From: Paenibacillus sp. FSL H3-0469
Lineage (GTDB): Bacteria; Bacillota; Bacilli; Paenibacillales; Paenibacillaceae
Direction of reading: 5' to 3'
Assembly (NCBI RefSeq): GCF_038051945.1
Contig: NZ_CP150302.1
Span: 1,612,001 to 1,676,000 of the forward strand
Length of the DNA: 64,000 nucleotides
Numbering within the stretch: position 1 is the first letter of the stretch; each line of letters opens with the position of its first letter. The position numbers and the translations under genes were made by a program. The notes under the pieces were generated by a model that saw only the letters and a program-made list of their open reading frames with translations, made no database searches and was not told the DNA's origin. Of this stretch, positions 17,137-25,480 are shown piece after piece.

Positions 17137-17910
17137 TTATTTACCGATGAATTCCTGGACCCAGTAGTTATTATCGAAGCCAACACCAATATAGTTGAAA
17201 TTCGCGCTCAGGATGTTAGCCTTATGACCCGGGCTATTCATCCACGCGGTCATAACTTCCTGAGGGGTCTTCTGGCCCATAGCGATATTCTCGCCGGCTG
17301 CCTTATAGGTAATACCAAAGGCCGACATCATATCGAAAGGTGATCCGTAGGTCGGAGATGTGTGTGAGAAATAGTTGTTCGAACGCATGTCCGCAGCCTT
17401 CGCCGCTGCCACTTTGTTCAGGCTGTCCAGTGCGGAGACAGGGGCTAGTCCAGCTGCAGCGCGCTCTTTGTTCACCAGTGCAACTACTTGCTGTGTGTAG
17501 CTGGAGGCGTTAGTACCCACCGCAGGAACTGCAGATGGTGCCGGAGCCGGGGTTACCACAGGTTTTGCAGTGGCAACGGGTGCCGGTGCTGGCTTAGCAG
17601 TGGCTGCCGGTGCTGCTGTAGCCACTGGTGCTGCTGTGGCAATCGGCTTAACCGGAGCTGCCGGCTGTGCTGCTGCTGGCGTTGTGTATACAAAGGTTTT
17701 AGTGACAGTGTACGTATTGCCACCCAGTACGAAAGTCTTCGAATTGTTCTGTGTGAAATATTCCATGAGCTGTGCGAAATTCATATCTGATCCGGCTGCC
17801 GCAGGGGCTCCGGCTGCTGCTGCTTTTGCTTGTAATGGAAGAGAAATGCCAAGCGCCATAACAGCGGCTATGCTTCCACCTATCACTTTTCTCAAAGTCT
17901 TGCTTTTCAT
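17137..17910 (-). CDS. Secreted CAP/SCP-domain protein (YkwD type)
   Basis: A 257-residue exoprotein. A signal peptide (KSKTLRKVIGGSIAAVMALGI, cleavage near the AKA-A stretch at about residue 29) is followed by a short domain and an Ala/Pro/Thr/Val-rich linker (about 75-125), perhaps wall-spanning. The C-terminal ~120 residues are the bacterial CAP domain: VVALVNKERAAAGLAPVS, FSHTSPTYGSPFDMM, AGENIAMG, and VMTAWMNSPGHKANILSANFNYIGVG, with the conserved His and Glu pairs. The function of bacterial CAP proteins is mostly unknown. The stop codon lies in the IS target duplication, so the protein is unbroken although its terminator has been moved away. Confidence 0.92.
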   Translation of the reverse strand: MKSKTLRKVIGGSIAAVMALGISLPLQAKAAAAGAPAAAGSDMNFAQLMEYFTQNNSKTFVLGGNTYTVTKTFVYTTPAAAQPAAPVKPIATAAPVATAAPAATAKPAPAPVATAKPVVTPAPAPSAVPAVGTNASSYTQQVVALVNKERAAAGLAPVSALDSLNKVAAAKAADMRSNNYFSHTSPTYGSPFDMMSAFGITYKAAGENIAMGQKTPQEVMTAWMNSPGHKANILSANFNYIGVGFDNNYWVQEFIGK

Positions 17911-17972
17911 TCTGCCATCTCCTTAATCTTCGTTGTGGTATATCGTGCTGCCAGGGGTGTCGGTCTACAAAT

Positions 17973-18009
17973 GTTACAAAGTTGTAATCTGTTCCTACGT
18001 CATTGTAAC
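17973..18009. promoter_or_regulatory. Candidate operator upstream of the CAP gene
   Basis: GTTACAA (17973-17979) and TTGTAAT (17982-17988) form an inverted pair; a third half-site TTGTAAC lies at 18003-18009. They are 63-99 bp upstream of the CAP start. The binding protein is unknown. Confidence 0.35.
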
Positions 18010-18095
18010 ACAAAACTATCAGCTGTGCGCTTCTAAATTCTGTAATTTTATAGATAGAGAGGCTTGTCCCCACCAGCAGCGGCAAATGAAACAGC

Positions 18096-18120
18096 ATTGC
18101 CGTCCTTTTCAGGACGGCTG
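18096..18120 (-). terminator. Possible terminator of the WG-repeat gene
   Basis: CCGTCC/GGACGG hairpin, extended by flanking AACAGC/GCTGTT, 40 bp past the stop at 18161. The T-run on the minus strand is weak (TGTTTCATTT). Confidence 0.45.
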
Positions 18121-18160
18121 TTGGTTCTACTCTTTTATATCGGCGCTTCTATCGCTTATT

Positions 18161-20122
18161 TTAATGAAAAGACTGCCAGAACTCCCCTTCGGTTGAGATC
18201 AGGCCCATAATCTCTGCATAGGGAATGCGGAAGGTTGGAAATCCTGCCGAATAAGGAGCAATCTCATAAGGGGCAAAATACAGGTATAGTGCCTCCGCAT
18301 CCACATAAAAGGGCTGATCCGCTGTAATGCCTTTATACGTGTCAGGGAAAACATAGGAATACTGCGGATCATTCTTAATCTGCTTGCCGACAATCTCACT
18401 GAGCTTCTGCACATATTTGCTTCCGGGCTTGAACAGGTCACTGAGCGTGTAGAATTTACCGGTGCGCAGATTGATATGCTCATAGATCCGGGTGGGCATG
18501 CCGTGCGCAGCGCCGAACGGAAAATGATAACCGCTAAGCTCCAGCACCAGCAGATTCTTGCGGAAGAAGGAGACGGCGAAATCCCCCGTATAGCTGAAAT
18601 CCTGCGTGCCTCCCCCCGTCCCCGCCCCGTATGGGAGCGACAGAATGCGCAGCTTGTCATTTACCGCCCTCGAGACCTCTGCAACCGCGATCCCTTCCAC
18701 TACCGGATAATAGACCAGATAATCCCGGTTCGGCTTATATTTCTTCTCCAGCACAGAGTATGGCGGTCTGAGCGGTATGACCCCGTTTTGACGCCAGACC
18801 TGCTTGCCTTTACGGTCATAATAGGAGGTGCGCAGATCAATATCCGCACGGATCAGGCTGCCGCTGAAGGACAGTGACCCTGAGCCAGGAATGACCGGGG
18901 GCTGGGCAGCTTTTTTCCCGCTGGTATCAATAAAATACGTATCCTTGGCATCGTACACCGACGCGAGTCCCTGCTGATAATTGTTCACACCCAGCAGCGG
19001 ATGGGTGCTGAGAATTCTTCCGGTCAGCGCATCGGCTATAACATAGCTGGAGCCTCTGTAGGGCTGATCCGCATACAGCGGGGTCCCCAGCGCCACACGG
19101 TTCTCTCCCAGCTGCTGCACCTCATAATAGACGGCGGGAATAATCATTTTACCCTGCTTATCGATTAGACCGTAGGCGTTGCCGTAATCCGCAGCTGTGT
19201 TAATCACCGCCCGGCCCTCCGAGAACGGCAGAGCTGCCGTATACTGCGGCTGGATGGCAATCGTGCCGTCCGTGTGGAGATAACCGTATTTTCCATCCTC
19301 CGTCGCCTGAAAGGCCAGCAGTCCATCCCCCGGATACCCGACAAAAGGATGTTTGTACGTATGCAGCACCCCGCCATGAACATCAATCAGCGCATATTCC
19401 CCTTCGGCTACTTTGACCAGTGCAGTCCCGTTCGAGAAATCCCCGGCGTCCAGATAGACAGCTGGCAATACCTCTTTGCCTTGGGCATCCAGGTAGCCAT
19501 AGAGTGAGATCCCCCCGGTAGTATTCTGCTTGGAGAACAGCGCCCGGCCTTCGTGCAGCGAATTCAGATAGTCATAGCGCGCGGACGTCACTTCTTTGCC
19601 TTTTTCATCAATGAAAGTGTAGCCCTTCGCATCCGACACCACGGCCCGCCCCTCGGAAAAAGGACCAATAAAAGAATAGACCGGTTTGACCCGCTCCCGC
19701 CCGGAGCTGTCAATCAGCCCGCTGACATTCCCCCGCTGCACCACCGCCAGGCCATTCTCCTGAAACTCCTCCGCATAGTCATATCTCGGCTCAATCCCAA
19801 TCCGTCCCTCGTTGTTGATATATCCCCACAGCGTCCCGTCCTTGAGTTTAAAAGGAGCCGGATGCAGCAGCTCTGCCCGCAGGCCTCCGCCGTCATCCGG
19901 GAGCACAATGAGCGCTTCCAGCGGCTTTTTGGAGTAGTCTACACGGTATAAGCCCGCCTCTGCCGGGATCGTCACGAACAGCTCCTCTTCCGCCCGGATG
20001 AAATCCTCCTCCTGCTGCGGAATACACTCATTCCAGCCGATGCCGTCCCACCGCCATACCTCTGTGTGAATCAGACCGTTGTCATTCCCTTTTCCCAGCT
20101 CGTTCAGCTTAATCCTCAGCAT
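18161..20122 (-). CDS. WG-repeat protein with C-terminal DUF3298-like domain
   Basis: A 653-residue protein without a signal peptide. After a ~70-residue N-terminal part come about seven WG-type repeats (W/Y-G-x-I/L-x-x-x-G-x-x-x-I-x-P-x-Y-D), for example LWGYINNEGRIGIEPRYDYAE, KYGYLHTDGTIAIQPQYTAA and AYGLIDKQGKMIIPAVYYEV. The last ~170 residues (FSYTGDFAVSFFRKNLLVLE to the end) resemble DUF3298, the exterior domain of RsiV-type anti-sigma factors, which is odd in a protein with no visible export signal. The ATG at 20122 has AAAGGAG upstream. It stands alone between the CAP gene and a repeat-rich gap. WG proteins are thought to be binding scaffolds; no activity can be assigned. Confidence 0.85.
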   Translation of the reverse strand: MLRIKLNELGKGNDNGLIHTEVWRWDGIGWNECIPQQEEDFIRAEEELFVTIPAEAGLYRVDYSKKPLEALIVLPDDGGGLRAELLHPAPFKLKDGTLWGYINNEGRIGIEPRYDYAEEFQENGLAVVQRGNVSGLIDSSGRERVKPVYSFIGPFSEGRAVVSDAKGYTFIDEKGKEVTSARYDYLNSLHEGRALFSKQNTTGGISLYGYLDAQGKEVLPAVYLDAGDFSNGTALVKVAEGEYALIDVHGGVLHTYKHPFVGYPGDGLLAFQATEDGKYGYLHTDGTIAIQPQYTAALPFSEGRAVINTAADYGNAYGLIDKQGKMIIPAVYYEVQQLGENRVALGTPLYADQPYRGSSYVIADALTGRILSTHPLLGVNNYQQGLASVYDAKDTYFIDTSGKKAAQPPVIPGSGSLSFSGSLIRADIDLRTSYYDRKGKQVWRQNGVIPLRPPYSVLEKKYKPNRDYLVYYPVVEGIAVAEVSRAVNDKLRILSLPYGAGTGGGTQDFSYTGDFAVSFFRKNLLVLELSGYHFPFGAAHGMPTRIYEHINLRTGKFYTLSDLFKPGSKYVQKLSEIVGKQIKNDPQYSYVFPDTYKGITADQPFYVDAEALYLYFAPYEIAPYSAGFPTFRIPYAEIMGLISTEGEFWQSFH

Positions 20123-20246
20123 GCTGTCGTTCTCCTTTACAAAGGCTTTTGCCTATAGAATATGAACGTGAGGGGGAAAGGGTGTGTCTGTGCTTGGGCG
20201 ATAATAGAGCGTTTATAAAACGTTAATGAAACAGAAAGGCGATGTC

Positions 20247-20380
20247 GTAACTGCGGTGAGTTTTGGACTTCCGGCCGCTGTTAGGTTTGGATTTCCTGAT
20301 TTGGACCGCTGTTCGCGGTAGAAATCCAAACCTAAAGGCGGACGCTGCCGCTCCTCCAGTTCCAAAATCCCCTCCGTTAC
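20247..20380 (+). repeat. Dispersed palindromic element, copy C
   Basis: Ends GTAACTGCGG and CCTCCGTTAC. The central stem TTAGGTTTGGATTTC / GAAATCCAAACCTAA is perfect but has a different sequence from copies A and B, with changes on both arms. The inner ACCGC/GCGGT hairpin is kept. Confidence 0.88.
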
Positions 20381-20607
20381 TGCTGCCTTTCTGTTGGTAA
20401 ACCTTAAGGGCAACACAAACACACCCTTTCGGAGGGTGTGTACCGGGGATACAAGGGCTGCTTCGCCTGCCCTTGAAGAATGAGAATAATCCTTCTGCCG
20501 GGCGGGCAAAGGTTTAATAACAATCTATAAATGATAAAAGCATAAAACTCTATTCAGCGGACCGGATAAATAAGTTAGTTTGCATACGTGCCGTACCTAA
20601 CCGTTGC

Positions 20608-20640
20608 CTGCTACCTCACTGCTACCTCACTGCTACCTCA
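20608..20640. repeat. 11-bp tandem repeat, three perfect units
   Basis: CTGCTACCTCA repeats three times exactly, with a fourth degenerate unit; related CTGCTACCTTA words follow near 20680. No coding frame is apparent. Confidence 0.75.
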
Positions 20641-20783
20641 CTGCTAACTGCTTTCCTTCTGCAGCCTACCGCTTATTCCCTGCTACCTTACTCTAACTAC
20701 CTGCCAACTACAGCCTACCCTCCACCCTCTACGCCTATGGAACAGAATAAAAACCATTAATTAATTACTGTTAGCTGCGAAAT

Positions 20784-20858
20784 CCTGCCTAAAATGCAAC
20801 ATTCGGCTCCCTACATCGACTTTAAACTAACATTGTTGTATAAAATGCAGCATTTGCC
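20784..20858. repeat. Left part of a TGTTGCA-family array split by an IS
   Basis: AAAATGCAACATTCGG (20791) and AAAATGCAGCATTTG (20842) are 51 bp apart. They are the inverted form of the array at 6891. If the IS and one target copy are removed, the next GCAGCA (now at 22429) lies 52 bp further on. Confidence 0.6.
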
Positions 20859-20923
20859 CGCCCACACCAGTAATTTTGCAAACAACCTACCATGTAATGG
20901 AAGTCCAAAAAATTGCACAAAAA

Positions 20924-20977
20924 AAGAGATTCCTTTATCGTAGAAGTTGTTACGACACCCACGAAAGGAGATCTCTT
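20924..20977 (+). promoter_or_regulatory. Hairpin sequestering the transposase ribosome site
   Basis: AAGAGAT-T-CCTTT-AT-CGT pairs with ACG-AAAGG-AG-ATCTCTT. The right arm contains the ribosome site AAAGGAG (20964-20970) and two bases of the TTG start. Read-through transcripts from outside would fold this and block translation, as known for IS10 and IS50. Confidence 0.65.
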
Positions 20978-22196
20978 GCTTTATAAGTTAGCGGAAAAAG
21001 GGTTGTTGTGTCAAGTCACTTCATGGTTAGAAACGAAGAGTCGCTTGTTGTTCGGTGACCGATACGCCAAAAAACTGAACTGGGGCAGTACTGTCTTTCT
21101 TTTTTTAGAAGCCCTATTGAGTCGTCGTCCCGGAGTACAAAATATAGTAGACACTCTGGTGCGGACGCCGTGCTATCAAGAGTGGACCGGGGTGACCTCC
21201 ATCCACCAATCGTCTCTGAACCGGAGGCTCAGCCAATTACCACCTGAACAGCTGCGAGACCTCTATCACTCCCGCCTCCAGCAGTTACTGGAAAGAGAAG
21301 GACCTCCTCTGCCCAAGCACTTACAGAAACTCGGTCCTTTAGCAGCCGTCGATTCCTCCACCATAACCGTGGGAAAGCTTCGCGGGGAGTGGGCGTTTCA
21401 GCAAGCCGGGACGAATGCGGTGAAACTGCACACCTGCGTGCAGTTAACCGGCGAATCTAGCGCCATTCCTACTGCTTCGGTGCTGTCCACTGGAACGGTG
21501 GCGGACTTGGATTCGGAAGTCCTGAAGCACCTGGTGCTCCAGAAAGCATTCACTTATTTGCTGGACCGGGGCTACATCCATTATGCGCAATTTATAGCCT
21601 GGGAGCGCAGTGGAATCAAGTTTGTTGCCCGTCTGAAGAACAATAGCAAGGCGAAGGTTCTCCGGACGCGGAAAGTCACGAAGCCTTTTCTGAAACAGGA
21701 TGCCACGGTGGAAATCACTTCGCCGGAAACCGGGGAAACAGGTAGGTTTCGACTCGTGGAGTACACCTATGTGGACAAGAAAGGAAAATCTCACCCGGCT
21801 CGTGTCCTGACGAATCGCTGGGATGTGACGGCGGCAGAGGTGGCGGAGTTGTACCGGTATCGTTGGAAGGTGGAACTCTTTTTTAAGTTCATGAAGTCGA
21901 GCCTCCACCTCAAAAAACTGTACAGCAGTTGTACACCGGCCGCGGTATGGAACCAGATTTATTTAAATCTGATTGCTTATGTGCTATGTGAGCACCTTCG
22001 TTTGCGCCATGCCCCCCACCAGCGAATCGGGCGAGTATTAGCAGTATTCCGGTTGTATTTGACTGGAGAATACACGGATTTTCTAAACCATCTTAACTGG
22101 GTCAAGACGCGAACCAGCAAGGGGCGAAGGAAAAAGGGTGGCAGGCCAAGGATCCATCCCAAACGGCTGACAAAAGAGCGCATTCTCTTTTACTAA
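20976..22196 (+). CDS. IS4-family DDE transposase
   Basis: About 406 residues from a TTG start with AAAGGAG 5 bases upstream; the frame is open 21 codons further but without a better site. The catalytic triad is visible: LAAVDSSTITVG (Asp1), TYLLDRGYIHYAQF (Asp2, the DRGY form) and YRYRWKVELFFKFMKSSL (the IS4 Y-(2)-R-(3)-E-(6)-K signature with the catalytic Glu). The basic C-terminus is KGRRKKGGRPRIHPKR. It appears intact and, judging by matching ends and target repeats, recently inserted. Confidence 0.92.
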   Translation: MLYKLAEKGLLCQVTSWLETKSRLLFGDRYAKKLNWGSTVFLFLEALLSRRPGVQNIVDTLVRTPCYQEWTGVTSIHQSSLNRRLSQLPPEQLRDLYHSRLQQLLEREGPPLPKHLQKLGPLAAVDSSTITVGKLRGEWAFQQAGTNAVKLHTCVQLTGESSAIPTASVLSTGTVADLDSEVLKHLVLQKAFTYLLDRGYIHYAQFIAWERSGIKFVARLKNNSKAKVLRTRKVTKPFLKQDATVEITSPETGETGRFRLVEYTYVDKKGKSHPARVLTNRWDVTAAEVAELYRYRWKVELFFKFMKSSLHLKKLYSSCTPAAVWNQIYLNLIAYVLCEHLRLRHAPHQRIGRVLAVFRLYLTGEYTDFLNHLNWVKTRTSKGRRKKGGRPRIHPKRLTKERILFY

Positions 22197-22397
22197 CAAA
22201 GACAAACAACTGAAGCTAGACCAATCCAAAAAAACGGGTGTTGTTAACGTTAAATTGGAAGAAGGCTTTTTTTTGTCTTTTGAGCGCTCCCCCAGCAAAA
22301 TCTCCCTCAGACGAAGGTGGAAAGATATCCTTTTTAGGTAACCAGCCCCCTGTTGATATACCGTGTTATGTTTTTTGCAAAATTACTGCGCCCACAC

Positions 22398-22440
22398 CCC
22401 ACTTAAAAGAAAAAATGTTGTAATTCGTGCAGCAATCCCC
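22398..22440. repeat. Right part of the array split by the IS4-family element
   Basis: Contains ATGTTGTAATTCGTGCAGCA. This continues the 51/52-bp spacing of the units at 20791 and 20842 once the IS is removed. A further related TTGCATTTATTACAACA lies near 22471. Confidence 0.5.
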
Positions 22441-22510
22441 CCGAGTCCCCCTGTTCCAGCCCGCCGGAGTTGCATTTATTACAACAATTCACATTGGGTT
22501 GAGATGTAGT

Positions 22511-22580
22511 AGCGGGAGGGAGTTTGGAACTGAAGGAGCAGTAGCATCTTGAGGTCCAATACTCACCACCGCAGGCACAT
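22511..22580 (-). repeat. Internally deleted derivative of the dispersed palindromic element
   Basis: Reads CGGGAGGGAGTTTGGAACTG, then GGAGCAGTAGC and GGTCCAATACTCACCACCGC: the two outer arms of the element in minus orientation, without the central hairpin. It lies 117 bp from full copy D. Confidence 0.6.
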
Positions 22581-22623
22581 GTATTCTCATGATTTGGAGC
22601 AACGCTGTGACAAATCCGGGTAA

Positions 22624-22664
22624 GCCAAAAAACGTTTGCGTGGGTACCGCAAACGCTCTTTGGC
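22624..22664. repeat. 17-bp-arm hairpin next to palindromic copy D
   Basis: GCCAAAAAACGTTTGCG and CGCAAACGCTCTTTGGC pair at 15 of 17 positions. It may terminate transcription from the mgl side (minus), but no T-run is present. Confidence 0.55.
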
Positions 22665-22696
22665 CTGCCTACTCCACCCTTGGTGAGGTGATAGGA

Positions 22697-22829
22697 GTAC
22701 CGGAGGGGATTTTGGAACTGGAGGAGCGATAGCGTCCGCCTTTGTCTCCCGATTTCTACCGCGATTCGCGGTTTAAATCAGGAAATTGGGAGACAACAGC
22801 GGCCGGAAGTCCAAAATCCCCGCAGGTAC
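22697..22829 (-). repeat. Dispersed palindromic element, copy D (inverted)
   Basis: Full element in the opposite orientation, 22 bp beyond the stop of the mglC-like gene. On the minus strand the central stem is TTGTCTCCC-A-ATTTC / GAAAT-C-GGGAGACAA. In this position it could act as a 3' hairpin for the mgl transcript. Confidence 0.88.
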
Positions 22830-22850
22830 GGATCATTACCGAACCGAACG

Positions 22851-23858
22851 CTACTTTTTCGACGAATATTTCCGCATATCAAACGACACCGCAGCGATGA
22901 TAATCAGGCCTTTGATGATCAGCTGGTAGTACGGGCTGATGCCGATGAAGGTCAGGCCGTAGTTGATCAGGGTGAAGATGATAACGCCGACCAGGACGCC
23001 GGGCACGGTACCGATCCCGCCGGTGGTGGATACGCCGCCGACGACGCAGGCTGCGATGGCGTCAAGCTCGTACATGTTCCCGTAGTTGTTGGTAGCGCCG
23101 CCTGTTCTTGCAGCTTCAAGCACACCGGCCAGACCGTAGAGGGCACCAGCGATGGCGTAGATGTAGATCAGGTTCTTGGAGACGTTGATCCCGGATACCT
23201 TGGCTGCCTGCATGTTGCCGCCGATGGCGTACATGTTTTTGCCCAGCTTGGTTTTGTTGAACAGTACCCAGACGATCGCCGCGACTCCGAGGGCTATGAG
23301 TACGATGTACGGGATGGAATATTGGCCGCTGCCGATGAAGCCGGAGCCGATGTTGGTGAAGTCCTGGCGCAGACCGCCGATGGGCTGGGATTGGTTAGGG
23401 TCCATGTCAAAGTACAGGGAGTTCAGGCCATATACGATCAGCATCGTACCCAGAGTGGCAATAAACGGCGGAACGTTCAGCTTGGAGACGATAATCCCGT
23501 TGATGAGACCGCAGAGCAGACCAGCCACAATGGCGATCAGAATCGGCAGCCAGACCTGCACCTGCGGCAGATCAGGGAAGAAGCGGCGGGAGTAGTCGGG
23601 TATCTGCAGCATGGAAGCTGAGATCACCGCAGTGAAGCCGACCACCCGGCCTGCCGACAAGTCGGTCCCGGCGGTGATCAGGATAAAGGCTACCCCGAGC
23701 GCAATAATAACGCGTGTGGAGGACTGGATCAGTACATCCCGCAAGGTGTTAATGGACATGAAGCTTGGCTCGTATATGATAATCCCCATAATCAGCAGTA
23801 CCAGCACGATGTAGATTGCGTTTTGAGTCACGAAGGACTGCGCTCTTTTAATAGTCAT
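22851..23858 (-). CDS. mglC: Galactose/methyl-galactoside-type ABC transporter permease
   Basis: A 335-residue permease of the RbsC/MglC class. It has about ten membrane segments and the family stretch LGVAFILITAGTDLSAGRVVGFTAVISA near residues 55-85. GGNMQAAKVSGINV and VVGGVSTTGGIGTVPGVLVGVIIFTLINYGL match the coupling region and the C-terminal part. It moves the sugar delivered by the MglB-like protein, powered by the MglA-like ATPase. The ATG at 23858 has AAGGGGG upstream. It is the last gene of the sugar operon; the 110-bp gap to mglA has no terminator I could see. Confidence 0.92.
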   Translation of the reverse strand: MTIKRAQSFVTQNAIYIVLVLLIMGIIIYEPSFMSINTLRDVLIQSSTRVIIALGVAFILITAGTDLSAGRVVGFTAVISASMLQIPDYSRRFFPDLPQVQVWLPILIAIVAGLLCGLINGIIVSKLNVPPFIATLGTMLIVYGLNSLYFDMDPNQSQPIGGLRQDFTNIGSGFIGSGQYSIPYIVLIALGVAAIVWVLFNKTKLGKNMYAIGGNMQAAKVSGINVSKNLIYIYAIAGALYGLAGVLEAARTGGATNNYGNMYELDAIAACVVGGVSTTGGIGTVPGVLVGVIIFTLINYGLTFIGISPYYQLIIKGLIIIAAVSFDMRKYSSKK

Positions 23859-23968
23859 AATTGTGTTCCCCCTTAATTGTTACGCGAAGTTTAAGCATTC
23901 GTTGCTGAGCTTCTTCAGCCTTGCAGCAACTCTATTGCCTTCGCCGTCCTGTGAGCTGTAGCTCCTGA

Positions 23969-25480
23969 TTAATGCTGTGCGGCGAGACGCATCACTTCGG
24001 TTTCCGTAGCCTGCACACCTTCTAATATTCCTGTCAGCCGTCCTTCCGACATCACCATGACTCGGTCAGACATCCCCAGCAGCTCGGGCATTTCCGAGGA
24101 GATCATGATGATGCTCTTCCCCTGCTTCGCCAGGTCGGCAATGATGGTGTAGATCTCGAACTTCGCACCGACGTCAATCCCGCGTGTCGGCTCATCGAGC
24201 AGCAGCACCTCAGGCTCAGTGAGCAGCCATCTGGCCAGCAGCACCTTCTGCTGATTCCCGCCGGAGAGATTCATAATCTGCGTCTTGGTCGTTGGCGTCT
24301 TGGTGCGCAGCTTTTCAATCATTTTATCGACTTCAACCTTCTTCTTGCGGCCGTTCAGCAGCAGATAAGGCGTCTTGTAGCGGTCGAGGTTGGCGATGGC
24401 GCCATTCTCATGCACAGACAGCACCGGGAAAATCCCTGTCACGCGGCGCTCCTCGGTCAACAAGGCCAGCCCGTGCTTCTTCGCATCCTGCGGAGAGTTG
24501 ATCTTCACCTTCTTGCCGTCAATCGAGATGGAGCCGGATTTCACCGCGCGCAGTCCGAACAACGCTTCAATAACCTCGGTTCGCTGCGCGCCGACCAGAC
24601 CGCCGACCCCCAGAATCTCCCCGCGTCTTAGCTCGAAGGAGACATCCTTGAAGGATCTGGGCTCCGGTGAGGTCAGGCCGTCTACCTTCATGAACACCTT
24701 GCCTGGAACATTGGTGCGCTCCGGGAAACGGTTCGTCAGATCACGCCCGACCATCTTGGAGATAATCAGATCCGTAGTCAGCTCGGCCGAGGGCCAGGTG
24801 CCGATCTTTTTACCGTCACGCATAATCGTCACTTCATCGGAGATCTCCAGGATTTCTTCCATTTTGTGAGAGATATAGATAATGGCTACGCCTCTTTTTT
24901 GCAGGTCCCGGATGATCCGGAACAGATGCTCCACTTCCACGCTCGTTAAGGACGAGGTTGGTTCATCCATGACAATAACGCGCGAGTGAAAAGAGACCGC
25001 CTTCGCGATTTCGATGGATTGGATCTTGGATACAGACAGCTTGCCCACCAGCGTTTCGGGATTCAGGTCGATATCCAGATCTTTAAATAAATTTTCGGTG
25101 TCGGTGAACATTTTTTTGTGGTCAATGAACTGAAGAGGCCCGATGCCCTTGGTTGGAAAACGACCCAGCCAGATGTTCTCCATCACGCTGCGGAAAGGTA
25201 CAGGGTGCAGCTCCTGATGGATCATCGAGATGCCGTGCTTCAGTGCTTCGCTCGAACTTGTGATGGAGGCCTTCTGGCCATCCAGGAAGATCTCACCGGC
25301 ATCCGGTGAATAGATTCCAAAGAGACATTTCATCAGAGTAGACTTGCCTGCCCCGTTCTCGCCCATAAGCGCATGAACCGAGCCCGGACGAACCTTAATA
25401 CTAACGCCATCCAGCGCCTTCACGCCGGGAAATTCTTTGGTAATACCGTTCATTTCCAGCAAAAATTCCGTATTTGCCAT
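23969..25480 (-). CDS. mglA: Sugar ABC transporter ATP-binding protein (two ABC domains)
   Basis: About 503 residues with two ABC modules, as in MglA/RbsA. The first has Walker A GENGAGKSTLMKCLFG, signature KLSVSKIQSIEIAKAVSF and Walker B VIVMDEPTSSLT. The second has a degenerate Walker A (GLVGAQRTEVIEALFG), the signature NLSGGNQQKVLLARWL and LLLDEPTRGIDVG. The asymmetry is normal for this family. The ATG at 25480 (ANTEFLLEMNGITKEFPGVKAL follows) has AGGGGG upstream; the open frame extends 31 codons further without support. Confidence 0.93.
   Translation of the reverse strand: MANTEFLLEMNGITKEFPGVKALDGVSIKVRPGSVHALMGENGAGKSTLMKCLFGIYSPDAGEIFLDGQKASITSSSEALKHGISMIHQELHPVPFRSVMENIWLGRFPTKGIGPLQFIDHKKMFTDTENLFKDLDIDLNPETLVGKLSVSKIQSIEIAKAVSFHSRVIVMDEPTSSLTSVEVEHLFRIIRDLQKRGVAIIYISHKMEEILEISDEVTIMRDGKKIGTWPSAELTTDLIISKMVGRDLTNRFPERTNVPGKVFMKVDGLTSPEPRSFKDVSFELRRGEILGVGGLVGAQRTEVIEALFGLRAVKSGSISIDGKKVKINSPQDAKKHGLALLTEERRVTGIFPVLSVHENGAIANLDRYKTPYLLLNGRKKKVEVDKMIEKLRTKTPTTKTQIMNLSGGNQQKVLLARWLLTEPEVLLLDEPTRGIDVGAKFEIYTIIADLAKQGKSIIMISSEMPELLGMSDRVMVMSEGRLTGILEGVQATETEVMRLAAQH

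Larger units (their letters stand above)
20868..22388 (+). mobile_element. IS4-family insertion sequence, complete
   Basis: A 1521-bp element. Terminal inverted repeats at 20868-20894 (CAGTAATTTTGCAAACAACC...) and 22362-22388 match at 23 of 27 positions. A 9-bp direct repeat CGCCCACAC flanks it (20859-20867 and 22389-22397), within the target size known for IS4-group elements. One intact transposase gene is inside. It interrupts a 51-bp-period repeat array. Confidence 0.92.
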
